Notes: a model not told the origin generated them from the letters alone. Numbered from the stretch's first letter, positions 13,834 through 21,648 are shown. The stretch is DNA of 33,351 bases from Coriobacteriia bacterium (GCA_030652345.1 JAUSAU010000063.1:1-33351); one strand, 5' to 3'. Made by a program: numbers and translations.

Positions 13834-14516
13834 GCGCCACGCGGCGGGCCGCGATCGCCGCGGGAGTCCTGTTCCTCGTCGGTACCGCTGCCGGCGCGCT
13901 GAGCATCGTGGGCGCCGCCGACGGGGCGGATTACCTCCGCTTGGTGGCCGCCAACGGGACCCAGGTGACGCTCGGCGCGCTGTTCCAGTGCATCACGGCG
14001 GCCGCGTACGTGGGCGTGGCGATCGTGCTGCACCCGGTCGTGAAGCGGTACGGTCCGACCGCCGCAGCCGGCTTCCTCGGCTTCCGGATAGCCGCCGGAG
14101 TGCTCAACATGCTCGGCGCACTCGTGCTCCTGCTGTTGTTCGATCTGAGCGTCCGCTATGTCGGTGCAGGGGCACCGGTCATGTCGTACTTCCAGACGCT
14201 CGGCGATCTGCTGCGCACCACGCGCGACGGCCTCAACCATGTCGCGATGATGTTCGTCCTGATGGCCGGCGATGCGATGTACTACGCGGTGCTGTATCGG
14301 GCCCAGCTCGTTCCCCGCTGGTTGTCGCTCTGGGGCTTCGCGGGACTCGCGCTCACCGTGATTGCCAGCGTGCTGGTGTTGGGCGGCGTGATCGAGGTCG
14401 TGACGCCCGTGTACGCGGGGCTGATGACGGTCCTCGCACTGCAGCAGATGGCGCTCGCGATCTGGTTGATCGCGAAGGGGCTCGACGAGTCTCACGCGAC
14501 CCCGGTCTTGGCGTAG
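13830..14516 (+). CDS. DUF4386-like integral membrane protein
   Basis: 228 residues, about six transmembrane helices. The N-terminus RRAAIAAGVLFLVGTAAGALSIV and the central block GFLGFRIAAGVLNMLGALVLLLL are typical of DUF4386-like proteins. The late block YYAVLYRAQLVPRWLSLWGFAGLAL also fits: a short-loop charged segment followed by a helix. It starts by ATGA overlap with the SDR gene, so it is translationally coupled. It is the second protein of this type in the window and, like the first, lies in a regulator-rich setting. Confidence 0.75.
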   Translation: MSATRRAAIAAGVLFLVGTAAGALSIVGAADGADYLRLVAANGTQVTLGALFQCITAAAYVGVAIVLHPVVKRYGPTAAAGFLGFRIAAGVLNMLGALVLLLLFDLSVRYVGAGAPVMSYFQTLGDLLRTTRDGLNHVAMMFVLMAGDAMYYAVLYRAQLVPRWLSLWGFAGLALTVIASVLVLGGVIEVVTPVYAGLMTVLALQQMALAIWLIAKGLDESHATPVLA

Positions 14517-14520
14517 ACCC

Positions 14521-15345
14521 GTGGAGACGCAGCGGTTCCCGTACAGGTACTTCGTGGTCACGTTCGCGTGGTCGTGGCTGATCTGGTTGCCGCTGGTGCT
14601 CGAAGGGGCGGGGGTCATCCCGAGCGGGACGCCGCTGCTGAGCGCCCTGAACCTGCCCTTGACCGTCCTCGGCATCTTCGGGCCCGCAGCGGGAGCGTTC
14701 TGCTCGCTGCGGACCCTGGGCGGTCCGAGCGCCGTTCGCGACTACCTGCGCGGTCTGCTCGATCTGCGCTTCGGCCGGTGGGGCTGGCTGCTGCCGCCTC
14801 TCGTGCTCGGCGTGACCACGTGGCTCGCCTGGATCCTGCCGGAGCTGTGGGGAGCGCCGCGCCTGCCGATGCTGCTGCCGTCGGTGTGGGTCTTCCCGCC
14901 CTACGTCCTGGCGATGGTCTTCCTCGGCGGCGGGCAAGAGGAGCTCGGCTGGCGCGGGTACATCCTCGACCCGCTCGAGCAGCGGCTCGGGCCCTGGCTG
15001 GGCAACCTCGTACTCGGGCTGGTGTGGGCCGTGTGGCACGCGCCGCTCTTCTTCATACCGGGAGCGAACCAGAGCTTCGTGCCGTTCCTCGGATTCACGC
15101 TGCTCATCGTCGGCTACTCGTACTTCCAGGCGGCGATCCGCGAGGTGTCCGGCAGGCGCACTATGGCCGGCCTCGTCACCCATGGCTGGGCGAACGCGTT
15201 CGTTCCGCTGTTCCCGACGCTCGTGATGGCGACGGGCGTGCCGCAACCGCGCTACTGGATCTGGGCGGGCCTCACGCTGGTCGCGGGAGGGGTCGCGATG
15301 GTCGTTCGGATGAGCGCGCGTCAGTCCGATTCCAGCAGTCGCTGA
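14521..15345 (+). CDS. CPBP-family intramembrane metalloprotease
   Basis: 274 residues from a GTG 4 bases after the previous stop. It has several transmembrane helices and the conserved CPBP (Abi/Rce1-type) motifs: EELGWRG (E140, E141 and R145), WAVWHAPLFF (H173), and HGWANAF (H221, N225). These Glu and His residues form the metal-binding site in the family, which cleaves membrane or prenylated substrates and in bacteria often serves bacteriocin immunity. All motifs are intact. Its 3' end overlaps the convergent TetR gene by 25 bases. Confidence 0.85.
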   Translation: METQRFPYRYFVVTFAWSWLIWLPLVLEGAGVIPSGTPLLSALNLPLTVLGIFGPAAGAFCSLRTLGGPSAVRDYLRGLLDLRFGRWGWLLPPLVLGVTTWLAWILPELWGAPRLPMLLPSVWVFPPYVLAMVFLGGGQEELGWRGYILDPLEQRLGPWLGNLVLGLVWAVWHAPLFFIPGANQSFVPFLGFTLLIVGYSYFQAAIREVSGRRTMAGLVTHGWANAFVPLFPTLVMATGVPQPRYWIWAGLTLVAGGVAMVVRMSARQSDSSSR

Positions 15346-16046
15346 AGGCTGTCGAGGAGCAGGTCGAGGCCGAAGCTGAAGGCCGCATCCTCGTCGTAGG
15401 GCTTGTCGGCGTACTCCATCGCGACGGCGGCCAGCGACGGGAAGGTGCCCGGCGGGATGGCTGCGAGGACATCCTGGGCCACTTCGATCGTGTCCACGTC
15501 CTCGCTCGGCGAGAAGTTGGAGCGCTGACGCTGGAAGCCGTAGATGTAGCCGTCGAGCGCGATGAACGACCAGGAAGCGAGCACGGGGGAGAAGCCGGCG
15601 CCGATGAGCGTGCCCAGCACGCGATCCGCGTACAGCAGGCTGTAGGGGCCGCTCCACTCCCGCGAGTCCATGAGCGCGGCGGCCCAGCGGTGCCGCAGGA
15701 AGACGCCGCGAGCCGAGACGGCCCGGCGCCGCATCGCTTCCTTCCAGTCGCCGTCGCCTGACGGAGGCTCGATCTCGGCCGCAGCGAGGTCGGTCATGCC
15801 GGCGAGCAGGTCGTCCTTGCCCGAGACGTGGTTGTAGAGCGATGCCGCCTCGACGCCGAGCCGGCGCCCGAGCTCGCGCATGGTGACCGACTCGATGCCG
15901 CTCTCGTCCGCCAATTCCATCGCCGCGCGCACGACGCGTTCCCGGTTCAGTGTCTCGCGCGGTCCGCCTGCTGCTGTTGCCCGAGCGATCGTGGTGCCTC
16001 CTTCGATGGTCCGCCCGCGGGGGACGGACTCCGGCGTCCTTGACAT
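15321..16046 (-). CDS. TetR-family transcriptional regulator 2
   Basis: 241 residues from the ATG at 16046. The helix-turn-helix is VTMRELGRRLGVEAASLYNHVSGKDDLL. The C-terminal domain matches that of the regulator at 8748-9434 (WKEAMRRRAVSARGVFLRHRWAAALMDSREWSGP), so the two are paralogues. The start is unusual: the ATG at 16046 directly abuts an operator palindrome, with no room for a normal ribosome site. A perfect AAGGAGG (minus strand, 16003-15997) lies 7 bases before an ATC codon at 15989. Initiation there would give a 222-residue protein starting with ARATAAGG, more like the MAKKS start of its paralogue. It probably represses the divergent oxidoreductase gene. Confidence 0.9.
   Translation of the reverse strand: MSRTPESVPRGRTIEGGTTIARATAAGGPRETLNRERVVRAAMELADESGIESVTMRELGRRLGVEAASLYNHVSGKDDLLAGMTDLAAAEIEPPSGDGDWKEAMRRRAVSARGVFLRHRWAAALMDSREWSGPYSLLYADRVLGTLIGAGFSPVLASWSFIALDGYIYGFQRQRSNFSPSEDVDTIEVAQDVLAAIPPGTFPSLAAVAMEYADKPYDEDAAFSFGLDLLLDSLQRLLESD
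15987..16003 (-). promoter_or_regulatory. Consensus ribosome site before an ATC codon
   Basis: AAGGAGG (16003-15997), 7-base spacer, then ATC (15989-15987), in frame with the TetR gene. Its position argues for a non-standard start or an ATG lost by point change or error. Confidence 0.5.
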
Positions 16047-16069
16047 ACTAACACCGTTAGTAGAGTATG
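16040..16069 (+). promoter_or_regulatory. Promoter of the oxidoreductase gene
   Basis: TTGACA at 16040-16045, with a weak -10 candidate GAGTAT (16063-16068, 17 bp) or AGTATG (18 bp). The spacer is filled by a 15-bp palindrome, the same layout as at 9450-9479. Confidence 0.5.
16047..16061. promoter_or_regulatory. TetR operator 1 (second module)
   Basis: ACTAAC-ACC-GTTAGT is a perfect 6-bp-arm palindrome 1 bp after the -35 box. The arms differ from the ACTTACT/AGTAAGT operators of the first module. Confidence 0.75.
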
Positions 16070-16080
16070 TGCTACAGGAG

Positions 16081-16095
16081 ACTAACAGCGTTAGT
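16081..16095. promoter_or_regulatory. TetR operator 2 (second module)
   Basis: ACTAAC-AGC-GTTAGT has the same arms as the first site, 34 bp centre to centre. It directly abuts the AAGGAGA ribosome site (16096-16102) of the oxidoreductase gene. Confidence 0.75.
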
Positions 16096-16108
16096 AAGGA
16101 GATTCGCC

Positions 16109-17074
16109 ATGAACGCCATCATCCAGACCGGATACGGTTCCGCGGATGTGATGAAGCTCAAGGAGCTCGCGAAGCCGAAGCCGGGAGAGGGCGAGGTGCT
16201 CGTCCGCGTGCGGGCCGCGTCCTTGGCCGCCGGAGAGTACTACGGCATGCGGGGCAAGCCGTGGCCGATCGTGTTCTACATCGGATGGCCCAAGCCCAAG
16301 GCGGACTTCGTCGTCGGGCTCGACTTCGCGGGAGTCGTCGAGGCGGTCGGGGCCAACGTCACCGGCTTCGCGCCGGGTGACGAGGTCTTCGGCGAGTGCC
16401 ACGGCTCGTGCGCCGAGTACACCGTCGCCGGCCAGGCCTCCATCGCGCTCAAGCCCGGCAACCTGACGTTCGAACAGGCGGCGGCCGTGCCGACGTCGGC
16501 GTGCACCGCTCTGCAGGCCTTGCGCGACCACGGGAAGGTGCGTCCCGGGCAGAAAGTGCTCATCAACGGAGCCTCGGGTGGCGTGGGTCCCTACGCCGTG
16601 CAGATCGCCAAGGCGCTCGGCGCCGAGGTCACCGCGGTGTGCAGCACCGGCAACGTGGAGATGGTTCGCGCGATCGGCGCTGACCACGTCATCGACTACA
16701 CCCGCGAGGACTTCACCCGGGGCAGCGAGCGCTACGACGTGATCCTCGACAACGTCGCGAGCCATTCGCTCTCCGCCACGCGCCGGGTGCTTGCGCCCGA
16801 CGGGCTCCACCTTCCGAGCAGCGGTCACGCCGGGATGGGGTGGATCATCGCTGCGGCACTCTCGGCGATCTTCGTGCGGCAGCAGGGCGCGCCGTTCGTG
16901 GCCGCCACGAACAGCGAGACGCTGACCGCGCTGCGCGAATTCATCGAGGCGGGCAAGATGACGCCGGTCATCGACCGGACCTACCCGCTCGCAGAGGCCG
17001 CCGAGGCGTTCCGCTACCTCGACGCGGGCCACGCTCGCGGCAAGGTCGTCATCGCGGTGGAGAGGGGTGCGTGA
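16109..17074 (+). CDS. Zinc-independent MDR oxidoreductase (quinone reductase type)
   Basis: 321 residues from an ATG 6 bases after AAGGAGA. It has the medium-chain dehydrogenase layout: an N-terminal GroES-like domain (KPGEGEVLVRVRAASL, VVGLDFAGVVEAVG, GDEVFG) and a Rossmann domain with INGASGGVG (residues 152-160) binding NAD(P). The structural zinc cysteines and the catalytic zinc ligands are absent, placing it with quinone oxidoreductase-like enzymes, probably NADPH-dependent. It is transcribed divergently from a TetR gene through a promoter with two palindromes, suggesting induction by an electrophile or quinone. Its substrate is not determinable here. Confidence 0.9.
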   Translation: MNAIIQTGYGSADVMKLKELAKPKPGEGEVLVRVRAASLAAGEYYGMRGKPWPIVFYIGWPKPKADFVVGLDFAGVVEAVGANVTGFAPGDEVFGECHGSCAEYTVAGQASIALKPGNLTFEQAAAVPTSACTALQALRDHGKVRPGQKVLINGASGGVGPYAVQIAKALGAEVTAVCSTGNVEMVRAIGADHVIDYTREDFTRGSERYDVILDNVASHSLSATRRVLAPDGLHLPSSGHAGMGWIIAAALSAIFVRQQGAPFVAATNSETLTALREFIEAGKMTPVIDRTYPLAEAAEAFRYLDAGHARGKVVIAVERGA

Positions 17075-17077
17075 GTC

Positions 17078-17449
17078 ATGGTCGATGTGCGGATCACCCT
17101 GTCGGGACTGTGGGTGGCGGTCATGCTGACCTACCTGCTCGGCGACGTGCTGCGTATCTTCGCCGGGCACGCCACGCCCGGCGAGATCCAGGGCAAGCCG
17201 ATGGGCCAGGGGGCGTGGCTGGCGATCGCGGTGATCATGCTCGTCCCGATCGTCATGCTCGTGCTGTCGCTGACGCTTCCGTTCCCCGCGGTCCGCTGGG
17301 TCACGCTGGCGGCGGCCGTCGCCTCGGTGCTCTTCAACCTCGCCGGCCTGCCGTACGAGGGTGCCTACGACAACTTCCTGATCGCGGTGAGTGTCGTCTT
17401 CTGCGGGATGATCGCCTGGTACGCGTGGTCGTGGACGGCGACTCCCTAG
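17078..17449 (+). CDS. DUF6326-like membrane protein
   Basis: 123 residues, four transmembrane helices (about 10-28, 46-66, 72-90 and 98-118). The N-terminal pattern DVRITLSGLWVAVMLTYLLGDVLRIF and the later IAVIMLVPIVMLVLSLTL resemble small membrane proteins annotated DUF6326; this assignment is from memory. The ATG is 3 bases after the oxidoreductase stop, so it is in the same TetR-controlled transcript. Role unknown. Its stop lies 12 bases from the convergent lipoprotein gene. Confidence 0.7.
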   Translation: MVDVRITLSGLWVAVMLTYLLGDVLRIFAGHATPGEIQGKPMGQGAWLAIAVIMLVPIVMLVLSLTLPFPAVRWVTLAAAVASVLFNLAGLPYEGAYDNFLIAVSVVFCGMIAWYAWSWTATP

Positions 17450-17461
17450 CCGCGACTGCGG

Positions 17462-17848
17462 CTACTTGATGGTCACACTCCACGTCTTCTCCGCGGGTAC
17501 GTCCTTCTCCCACGAACGACGGTACTCCAGCTTCAGTTGCCCGGAACCCGAGGCACCGGTCTTGAAGGTGAGTGTCTCCGTCCCGCCCGCACCGACGACG
17601 CCGGGGTCCTGCGGTGTCTCGTAGGCGGCTTCGCCGACCTGCGTCACAGGCCCGATCTCGGCGACGACCCAACGGAAGCCCGTCGTGGCGTTCGATGGAA
17701 GTCGGACGACGAACTCCTGCCCGGCGCCGATCTGGACCACGCTGCCTGAGTCCTTCTCACCGAGCGTCGTCGGCTGCGCCTTCGCACACCCGGCCGCGAG
17801 CACGAGCGCAGCGGCAATGGCAACCGCAAGAACGAATCGTCGGTTCAT
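17462..17848 (-). CDS. Chagasin-like (I42) protease inhibitor lipoprotein
   Basis: 128 residues. A lipoprotein signal peptide ends LAAGC with C21 as the lipidated Cys. The rest matches the I42 chagasin/cystatin-like family, which blocks papain-type cysteine proteases by three loops. Loop 1 is NATTGF (53-58, usually NPTTGY), loop 2 is the Gly-rich VVGAGGT (84-90), and loop 3 is RRSWEK (110-115, usually R-P-W). The C-terminal strand TWSVTI completes the fold. GGAGGGGG lies 6 bases before the ATG. It would sit on the outer face of the membrane. No C1 protease gene is nearby, so the target may be foreign. Confidence 0.85.
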   Translation of the reverse strand: MNRRFVLAVAIAAALVLAAGCAKAQPTTLGEKDSGSVVQIGAGQEFVVRLPSNATTGFRWVVAEIGPVTQVGEAAYETPQDPGVVGAGGTETLTFKTGASGSGQLKLEYRRSWEKDVPAEKTWSVTIK

Positions 17849-17956
17849 CTGGTGCCCCCTCCAAATACGTGTCTCGGTCTTGAGACGCATCGATCGCGGT
17901 GTGGGTTCTCGTTGTCGCATACTGTAGGCGCAGTGAGCGATCGAGGGGGAGCGCGC

Positions 17957-18340
17957 GTGGCCGAACTGCCGGGACACAGGCGACGCATCATCACGCGGTG
18001 GCTGGTCGGACGACCCGGCAGCATCCGTCGCTGGGCGCTCGCCAGCGTCATCGGACTCGTCCTGGCCTGCGCGACGCTGAACATCTACGTTGTTCTCGCC
18101 GTGGCGATGCTCAGCACGGGGTGGATCCTCTACATGCGCACCATGTTGGTCGAGGGCGATGAGGATGAACTGCGCGCGTGGCTGCGCTGGCAGAACTCGC
18201 GAAAGAACCCCGATCGTCTCGTCCCTGAGGCAGAAGCGGAGCCGATCGACCGGGCCGAATGGTCGGCCGGTCGCCACGGCACCTTCATCGATGTCCCGCC
18301 GCCGCCCATCCTCGATGACGCCGAGTTGCCGCCGGAGTAG
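17957..18340 (+). CDS. Small membrane protein, two transmembrane helices
   Basis: 127 residues from a GTG at 17957, chosen because GAGGGGGA (17943-17950) lies 6 bases before it; a GTG at 17933 is also in frame. A basic N-terminus (HRRRIITRWLVGRPGSIRRW) leads to two adjacent hydrophobic helices (about 25-42 and 44-60), then an acidic, Pro-rich C-terminal tail. The family is not recognised. It is divergent from the inhibitor lipoprotein gene and ends 8 bases before the next gene, so it may be cotranscribed with it. Confidence 0.6.
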   Translation: MAELPGHRRRIITRWLVGRPGSIRRWALASVIGLVLACATLNIYVVLAVAMLSTGWILYMRTMLVEGDEDELRAWLRWQNSRKNPDRLVPEAEAEPIDRAEWSAGRHGTFIDVPPPPILDDAELPPE

Positions 18341-18348
18341 GAGCGCGT

Positions 18349-18867
18349 ATGCCCCGCCCCACCACCAAGGCCGCCATGATCGACGCCAGCGACGCCGGAT
18401 TCCGGCTTCTGCTCGCGGAGGTCGAGGCGATCCCGGCGGATCTTCGTGACGAGCAGTTTCCGTTTCCGGGAAGAGATCGCACGATCCGCGACGTTGTGAG
18501 CCACCTGCACGAGTGGCACAAGCTCATGCTCGGCTGGTACAAGGTCGGGATGCGCGGCGAGCAGCCCGCGATCCCCGCGCCCGGATTCACCTGGAGGACC
18601 ACGCCCGACCTGAACCGCGACCTCTGGGCCGTCCACCAGAGCACCGATCTGGAGAGCGCGCTCGCGCTCGTGCAGGAGACCCACCGCCAGGTCCACGGGC
18701 TGATCCTGAACCACACCGACGAGGAGCTGTTCACGAAGCGGCTGTACCGCTGGACCGGGACCACATCGCTCGGCGCGTTCCTGGTCTCCTGTACGTCGAG
18801 TCACTACGAGTGGGGGCTCAAGAAGATCCGGAAGCTGCGGAAGCAGCTGGAGTCGGCGGACGGGTAG
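18349..18867 (+). CDS. ClbS/DfsB family protein (DUF1706-type)
   Basis: 172 residues forming a four-helix DinB-like bundle. Features of the family are present: PRPTTKAAMIDASDAGFRLL at the start, IRDVVSHLHEWHKLMLGWY with the conserved His-rich helix, and GTTSLGAFLVSCTSSHYEWGLKKIRK at the end. ClbS, a member, protects its host by opening the cyclopropane of colibactin; DfsB is uncharacterised in detail. Function in this organism is unknown. TAGGAG overlaps the preceding stop and lies 5 bases before the ATG. Confidence 0.9.
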   Translation: MPRPTTKAAMIDASDAGFRLLLAEVEAIPADLRDEQFPFPGRDRTIRDVVSHLHEWHKLMLGWYKVGMRGEQPAIPAPGFTWRTTPDLNRDLWAVHQSTDLESALALVQETHRQVHGLILNHTDEELFTKRLYRWTGTTSLGAFLVSCTSSHYEWGLKKIRKLRKQLESADG

Positions 18868-18903
18868 CGAGCAAGGCGAGATCGCCCATGGAGACAACGC
18901 AAC

Positions 18904-18933
18904 GGCGCCACGAGCATCTGTGCCCGTGGCGCC
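18904..18933. terminator. Bidirectional terminator hairpin
   Basis: GGCGCCACG (18904-18912) pairs perfectly with CGTGGCGCC (18925-18933) around a 12-base loop. It lies between two convergent genes, as expected of a shared terminator. No T tract follows on either strand. Confidence 0.65.
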
Positions 18934-18958
18934 GCGTCTCGTGTCTGACGGTCTTTCG

Positions 18959-19768
18959 CTACGGCAGCAGGGACCGCATCTGCTGGTAGATGATCGTGGC
19001 GGCCTTGAGCGGGGAGAGGCGCGAGAGACGGTCGAGCATCTTCGCGTCGGAGCCGACCATCACGCGGTAGGCGTTCTTCTCCATGCCGTCCAGGATCATG
19101 CGGGCCGCTGCGTCCGGCTCGGTCATCTTGATCTTCGATGCCTTCGCTTCCTGCTCGGCGTTGGGCGGACCGCCCACGCCCGAGTTCTTCGAGATGTCGG
19201 TGTGGATCGCGCCGGGGAACACGATGGTGACTTCGACCTTCGTGTCCACGAGTTCGGAGTGCAGCCCCTCGGTGAACAGCTTGACCGCCGCTTTCGTGGC
19301 GCCGTACATCGTCTGGCCGGGAACCGGCACGAAGCCGCCCATGCTCGACACGTTGACGATGTGCGCCTCGGGGCGCTTGAGCAGCAGCGGCAGGAACGTC
19401 TTCACCATGTAGATGGGACCCCAGTAGTTGACCTTGGTGATCCGCTCGATCGCGTCGTAGCCCAGGTCGTTGAAGCGCACGAACGGCTGGATGATGCCGG
19501 CGCAGTTGATGATGCCGTCGATCTGGCCGTGTGCCGCCAGGATCGCTTCCGGCAGCGCCTCGACGGCCGCGCGGTCGGTGATGTCCACGACGTGGGTCGA
19601 GAGCTTGTCCCTCTTCGCGCCCGCGAGCTCCGCGGTCTGCGCAAGCCCGCCCTCACTGATGTCGAGCGCCGCCACGCGCGCCCCGCGGACGAGCAGCTGG
19701 AGCACGAGTTCCCGACCGATCCCGTTGCCGCCACCGGTGACGGCGATGGTCTTTCCGTTTGCCTGCAT
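18959..19768 (-). CDS. Short-chain dehydrogenase/reductase
   Basis: 269 residues from the ATG at 19768; an ATG at 19807 is in frame but would add an odd tail before the fold. All classical SDR motifs are present: TGGGNGIG (11-18, cofactor loop), D36 after strand 2 (suggesting NAD), VDIT (61-64), NCAG (88-91), N114, catalytic S141/S142 in NVSSMGG, and Y155-x3-K159 (YGATK). FPGAIHTDI follows. The C-terminal extension with RLSRLSPLKAATIIYQQMRSLLP resembles SDRs associated with lipid metabolism. The substrate is unknown. It is transcribed alone and convergent with the ClbS-like gene. Confidence 0.9.
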   Translation of the reverse strand: MQANGKTIAVTGGGNGIGRELVLQLLVRGARVAALDISEGGLAQTAELAGAKRDKLSTHVVDITDRAAVEALPEAILAAHGQIDGIINCAGIIQPFVRFNDLGYDAIERITKVNYWGPIYMVKTFLPLLLKRPEAHIVNVSSMGGFVPVPGQTMYGATKAAVKLFTEGLHSELVDTKVEVTIVFPGAIHTDISKNSGVGGPPNAEQEAKASKIKMTEPDAAARMILDGMEKNAYRVMVGSDAKMLDRLSRLSPLKAATIIYQQMRSLLP

Positions 19769-20014
19769 CCGGATACCCCTATCCCCTCGAGCTGATGTGC
19801 AGTGCACCGCAATGGTACCGCTCGGAGGTGATCCTTGCGCGCCTGTCCGCCATCCGCGCCCGCACAGGTCCGCTCCGCACCCTCGCGGCCTCCGCCATCG
19901 AGGGTGTCGGCCGCTGATCCGCCGGCGAGCCTTCGTGAGAGAATCGAACTGATGGGTCCGTGGGGTGCCCGATGATCGGCGGAGAGGGACGGCGCGTCAG
20001 AGAGGGTGAGTCGC

Positions 20015-20536
20015 ATGGCAGCACGCAAGCTCAAGACCGATCCCGAGATCGTGGAGGCGCCGTCGCGCACGATGGCGGTGGTCCGCACGGTCGGCGACCC
20101 GGATGTCGTGGGCGAGGCCGTGTTCAAGGCGCTGTACGGCGCGGCCTATACCCTCAAGTTCGCGCTCAAGAAGCAGGGGATCGAGTACAAGGTCGAGCCT
20201 CCGCGCGCTCGCTGGTTCGGTGGGGAGGGCTGGAAGGTAGTCCCGCGGGAGGAGTGGGAGGCCGCCTGGGCGCTCGCGGTGCCCGATGGCACGACCGAGG
20301 TGGCGCAGAAGGTCCCGGGGATCGAGGTCGACCTCGAGACGTGGGAGTACGGCACGGTCGCGCAGTTGCTCCACATCGGCCCCTACGCCGACGAGGAGCC
20401 AAACATCCGCCGCCTGCACGCCTTCATCGAGGAGCAGGGCTACGAGATCGCCGGCCCCCACGAGGAGGAGTATCAGTCGCGCCCCGGCGCGAAGGTGATG
20501 AAGACCGTGATCCGCTACCAGGTGCGGGTGAAGTAG
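20015..20536 (+). CDS. GyrI-like small-molecule-binding domain protein
   Basis: 173 residues from the ATG at 20015; GTG 20006 is the alternative, but GAGGG is better spaced for 20015. The sequence follows the GyrI-like (AraC effector-binding-like) fold: an N-terminal strand with PSRTMAVVRTVGDP, a central WKVVPREEWEAAWALAVPDG, then YGTVAQLLHIGPYADEEPNIRRLHAFIEEQGYEIAGPHEEEYQS, the most typical block of this family. These domains bind hydrophobic or cationic compounds, and some hydrolyse them. It has no DNA-binding domain and stands alone. The 246 bases upstream hold no other convincing gene. Confidence 0.85.
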   Translation: MAARKLKTDPEIVEAPSRTMAVVRTVGDPDVVGEAVFKALYGAAYTLKFALKKQGIEYKVEPPRARWFGGEGWKVVPREEWEAAWALAVPDGTTEVAQKVPGIEVDLETWEYGTVAQLLHIGPYADEEPNIRRLHAFIEEQGYEIAGPHEEEYQSRPGAKVMKTVIRYQVRVK

Positions 20537-20658
20537 GATCGTGAGCTGGATTGGGGCAAGCCCCCGGCCAGGAGGTCTGGTAGGGACGTCATGACCGAGG
20601 TGGCCCCGTCAGCGGTACCCTGTTGCATGGTCAGTACCCGTCGAACGGAGCCCTAGCC

Positions 20659-21159
20659 ATGGCTGCACTCGTCGTCTACGAATCGATCTGGGGAAACACC
20701 GCGGCGGTCGCCCGTGCGATCGCAGAGGGTATCGGGGAGGGGACACGTGTCCTGTCCACGGCCGAGGCGACGCCCGAGTCGCTGGCGGGGATCGATCTTC
20801 TCGTCGTCGGCTCCCCGCTGCTCGGCTTCTCCGTACCGAACGGCCGCGCGCTCGACGGCATCCGCACCAACCCAGCGCACGCCGGCCATGACACCGACGT
20901 CTCGCAGCCGCCGATGGCCGAGTGGCTCGAGACGGTCCCATCCGGGACCGCGCGTCTCGCGACCTTCGAAACGCGGATCTGGTGGTCGCCCGGCTCCGCA
21001 GCGAAGGGCATCGCGAAGGCGCTGGCCGCGCTCGGATACCGCCCGGTCGACGCGAAGGGTGAGCGCTTCCTCGTCGGCGGCACGTACGGGCCGCTGAAAG
21101 ACGGAGAGCTGGACCGCGCCCGCGCCTGGGGCGAGCAGCTCGCGAAGTCGGCTCGATAG
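20659..21159 (+). CDS. Flavodoxin-family protein
   Basis: 166 residues. It begins with LVVYESIWGNTAAVARAIAEGI, where SIWGNT takes the place of the flavodoxin phosphate loop (usually S/T-x-T-G-N-T). IDLLVVGSPLLGFSVPNG is the second FMN-contacting loop, and LATFETRIWW with a later GSAAKGIAKALAALGY completes the fold. It probably carries FMN, though Trp in the phosphate loop differs from electron-carrier flavodoxins, so it may be a flavodoxin-like oxidoreductase. ACGGAG at 20645-20650 lies 8 bases before the ATG. A compact GGGG/CCCC inverted repeat (20553-20564) lies upstream, after the GyrI-like gene. Confidence 0.85.
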   Translation: MAALVVYESIWGNTAAVARAIAEGIGEGTRVLSTAEATPESLAGIDLLVVGSPLLGFSVPNGRALDGIRTNPAHAGHDTDVSQPPMAEWLETVPSGTARLATFETRIWWSPGSAAKGIAKALAALGYRPVDAKGERFLVGGTYGPLKDGELDRARAWGEQLAKSAR

Positions 21160-21178
21160 GCGCCCGGGAAGGCAGGCC

Positions 21179-21646
21179 ATGGAGATCCGCACGCCCGTCA
21201 GAGCCACCCGTACCTACACGCAGCGCATCCAGGCACCGCCCGAGCGCGTGTTGCGGCTCCTGTGCCCGGTCCGCGAGGCCGAGTGGCTCGAACGATGGGA
21301 CCCGTCGTTCGTCGTGACCGCGTCCGGCGTCGCCGAGGCCGATTGCGTCGCGGTGACGGGGGAGGGCGCGGATGAGGCCGTCTGGGTCGTCACGCGCCAC
21401 GAGCCCGACGCGGGATTCGTCGAGATGCTCAAGGTCACCCCGCGCGTGACGGCGTGCCGGATCGCGATCCGCCTGACCGCGTCGCCCGACGGCACCGACG
21501 CAGAGATCACCTACACGCACACGAGCCTTGGCCCAGCCGGGGACGAGTTCGTCGCAGCCTTCGATGAGGCGTACTACCTCGAGTTCATGCGCGACTGGGA
21601 GACCCGGCTCAACCACTATCTGGCGACGGGCGAGATGCTGCGGTAG
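21179..21646 (+). CDS. SRPBCC/START-like ligand-binding protein
   Basis: 155 residues. It shows the SRPBCC layout: a first strand TRTYTQRIQAPPERVLRLLCPVREAEWLERWDPSF (strand then helix pair), alternating strands with EAVWVVTRHEPDAGFVEML and ACRIAIRLTASPDGTDAEITYTHTSL, and a long C-terminal helix EFMRDWETRLNHYLATGE. Such proteins bind hydrophobic ligands in a deep cavity. No catalytic residues can be inferred. It lies 19 bases after the flavodoxin-like gene, probably on the same transcript, and its stop is 2 bases from the convergent hydrolase gene. Confidence 0.75.
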   Translation: MEIRTPVRATRTYTQRIQAPPERVLRLLCPVREAEWLERWDPSFVVTASGVAEADCVAVTGEGADEAVWVVTRHEPDAGFVEMLKVTPRVTACRIAIRLTASPDGTDAEITYTHTSLGPAGDEFVAAFDEAYYLEFMRDWETRLNHYLATGEMLR

Positions 21647-21648
21647 GG

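Noticed and set aside
13338..14675. 445-codon minus-strand frame
   Set aside because: It is antisense to the SDR and DUF4386-like genes, with Arg/His-rich low-complexity content typical of GC-rich shadows.
17462..18277. Long minus-strand frame extending the chagasin-like gene upstream
   Set aside because: The lipoprotein signal peptide begins at 17848 with a ribosome site, and the upstream part is antisense to another gene.
19769..20014. 246-base gap before the GyrI-like gene
   Set aside because: No convincing gene, hairpin or promoter could be supported here.
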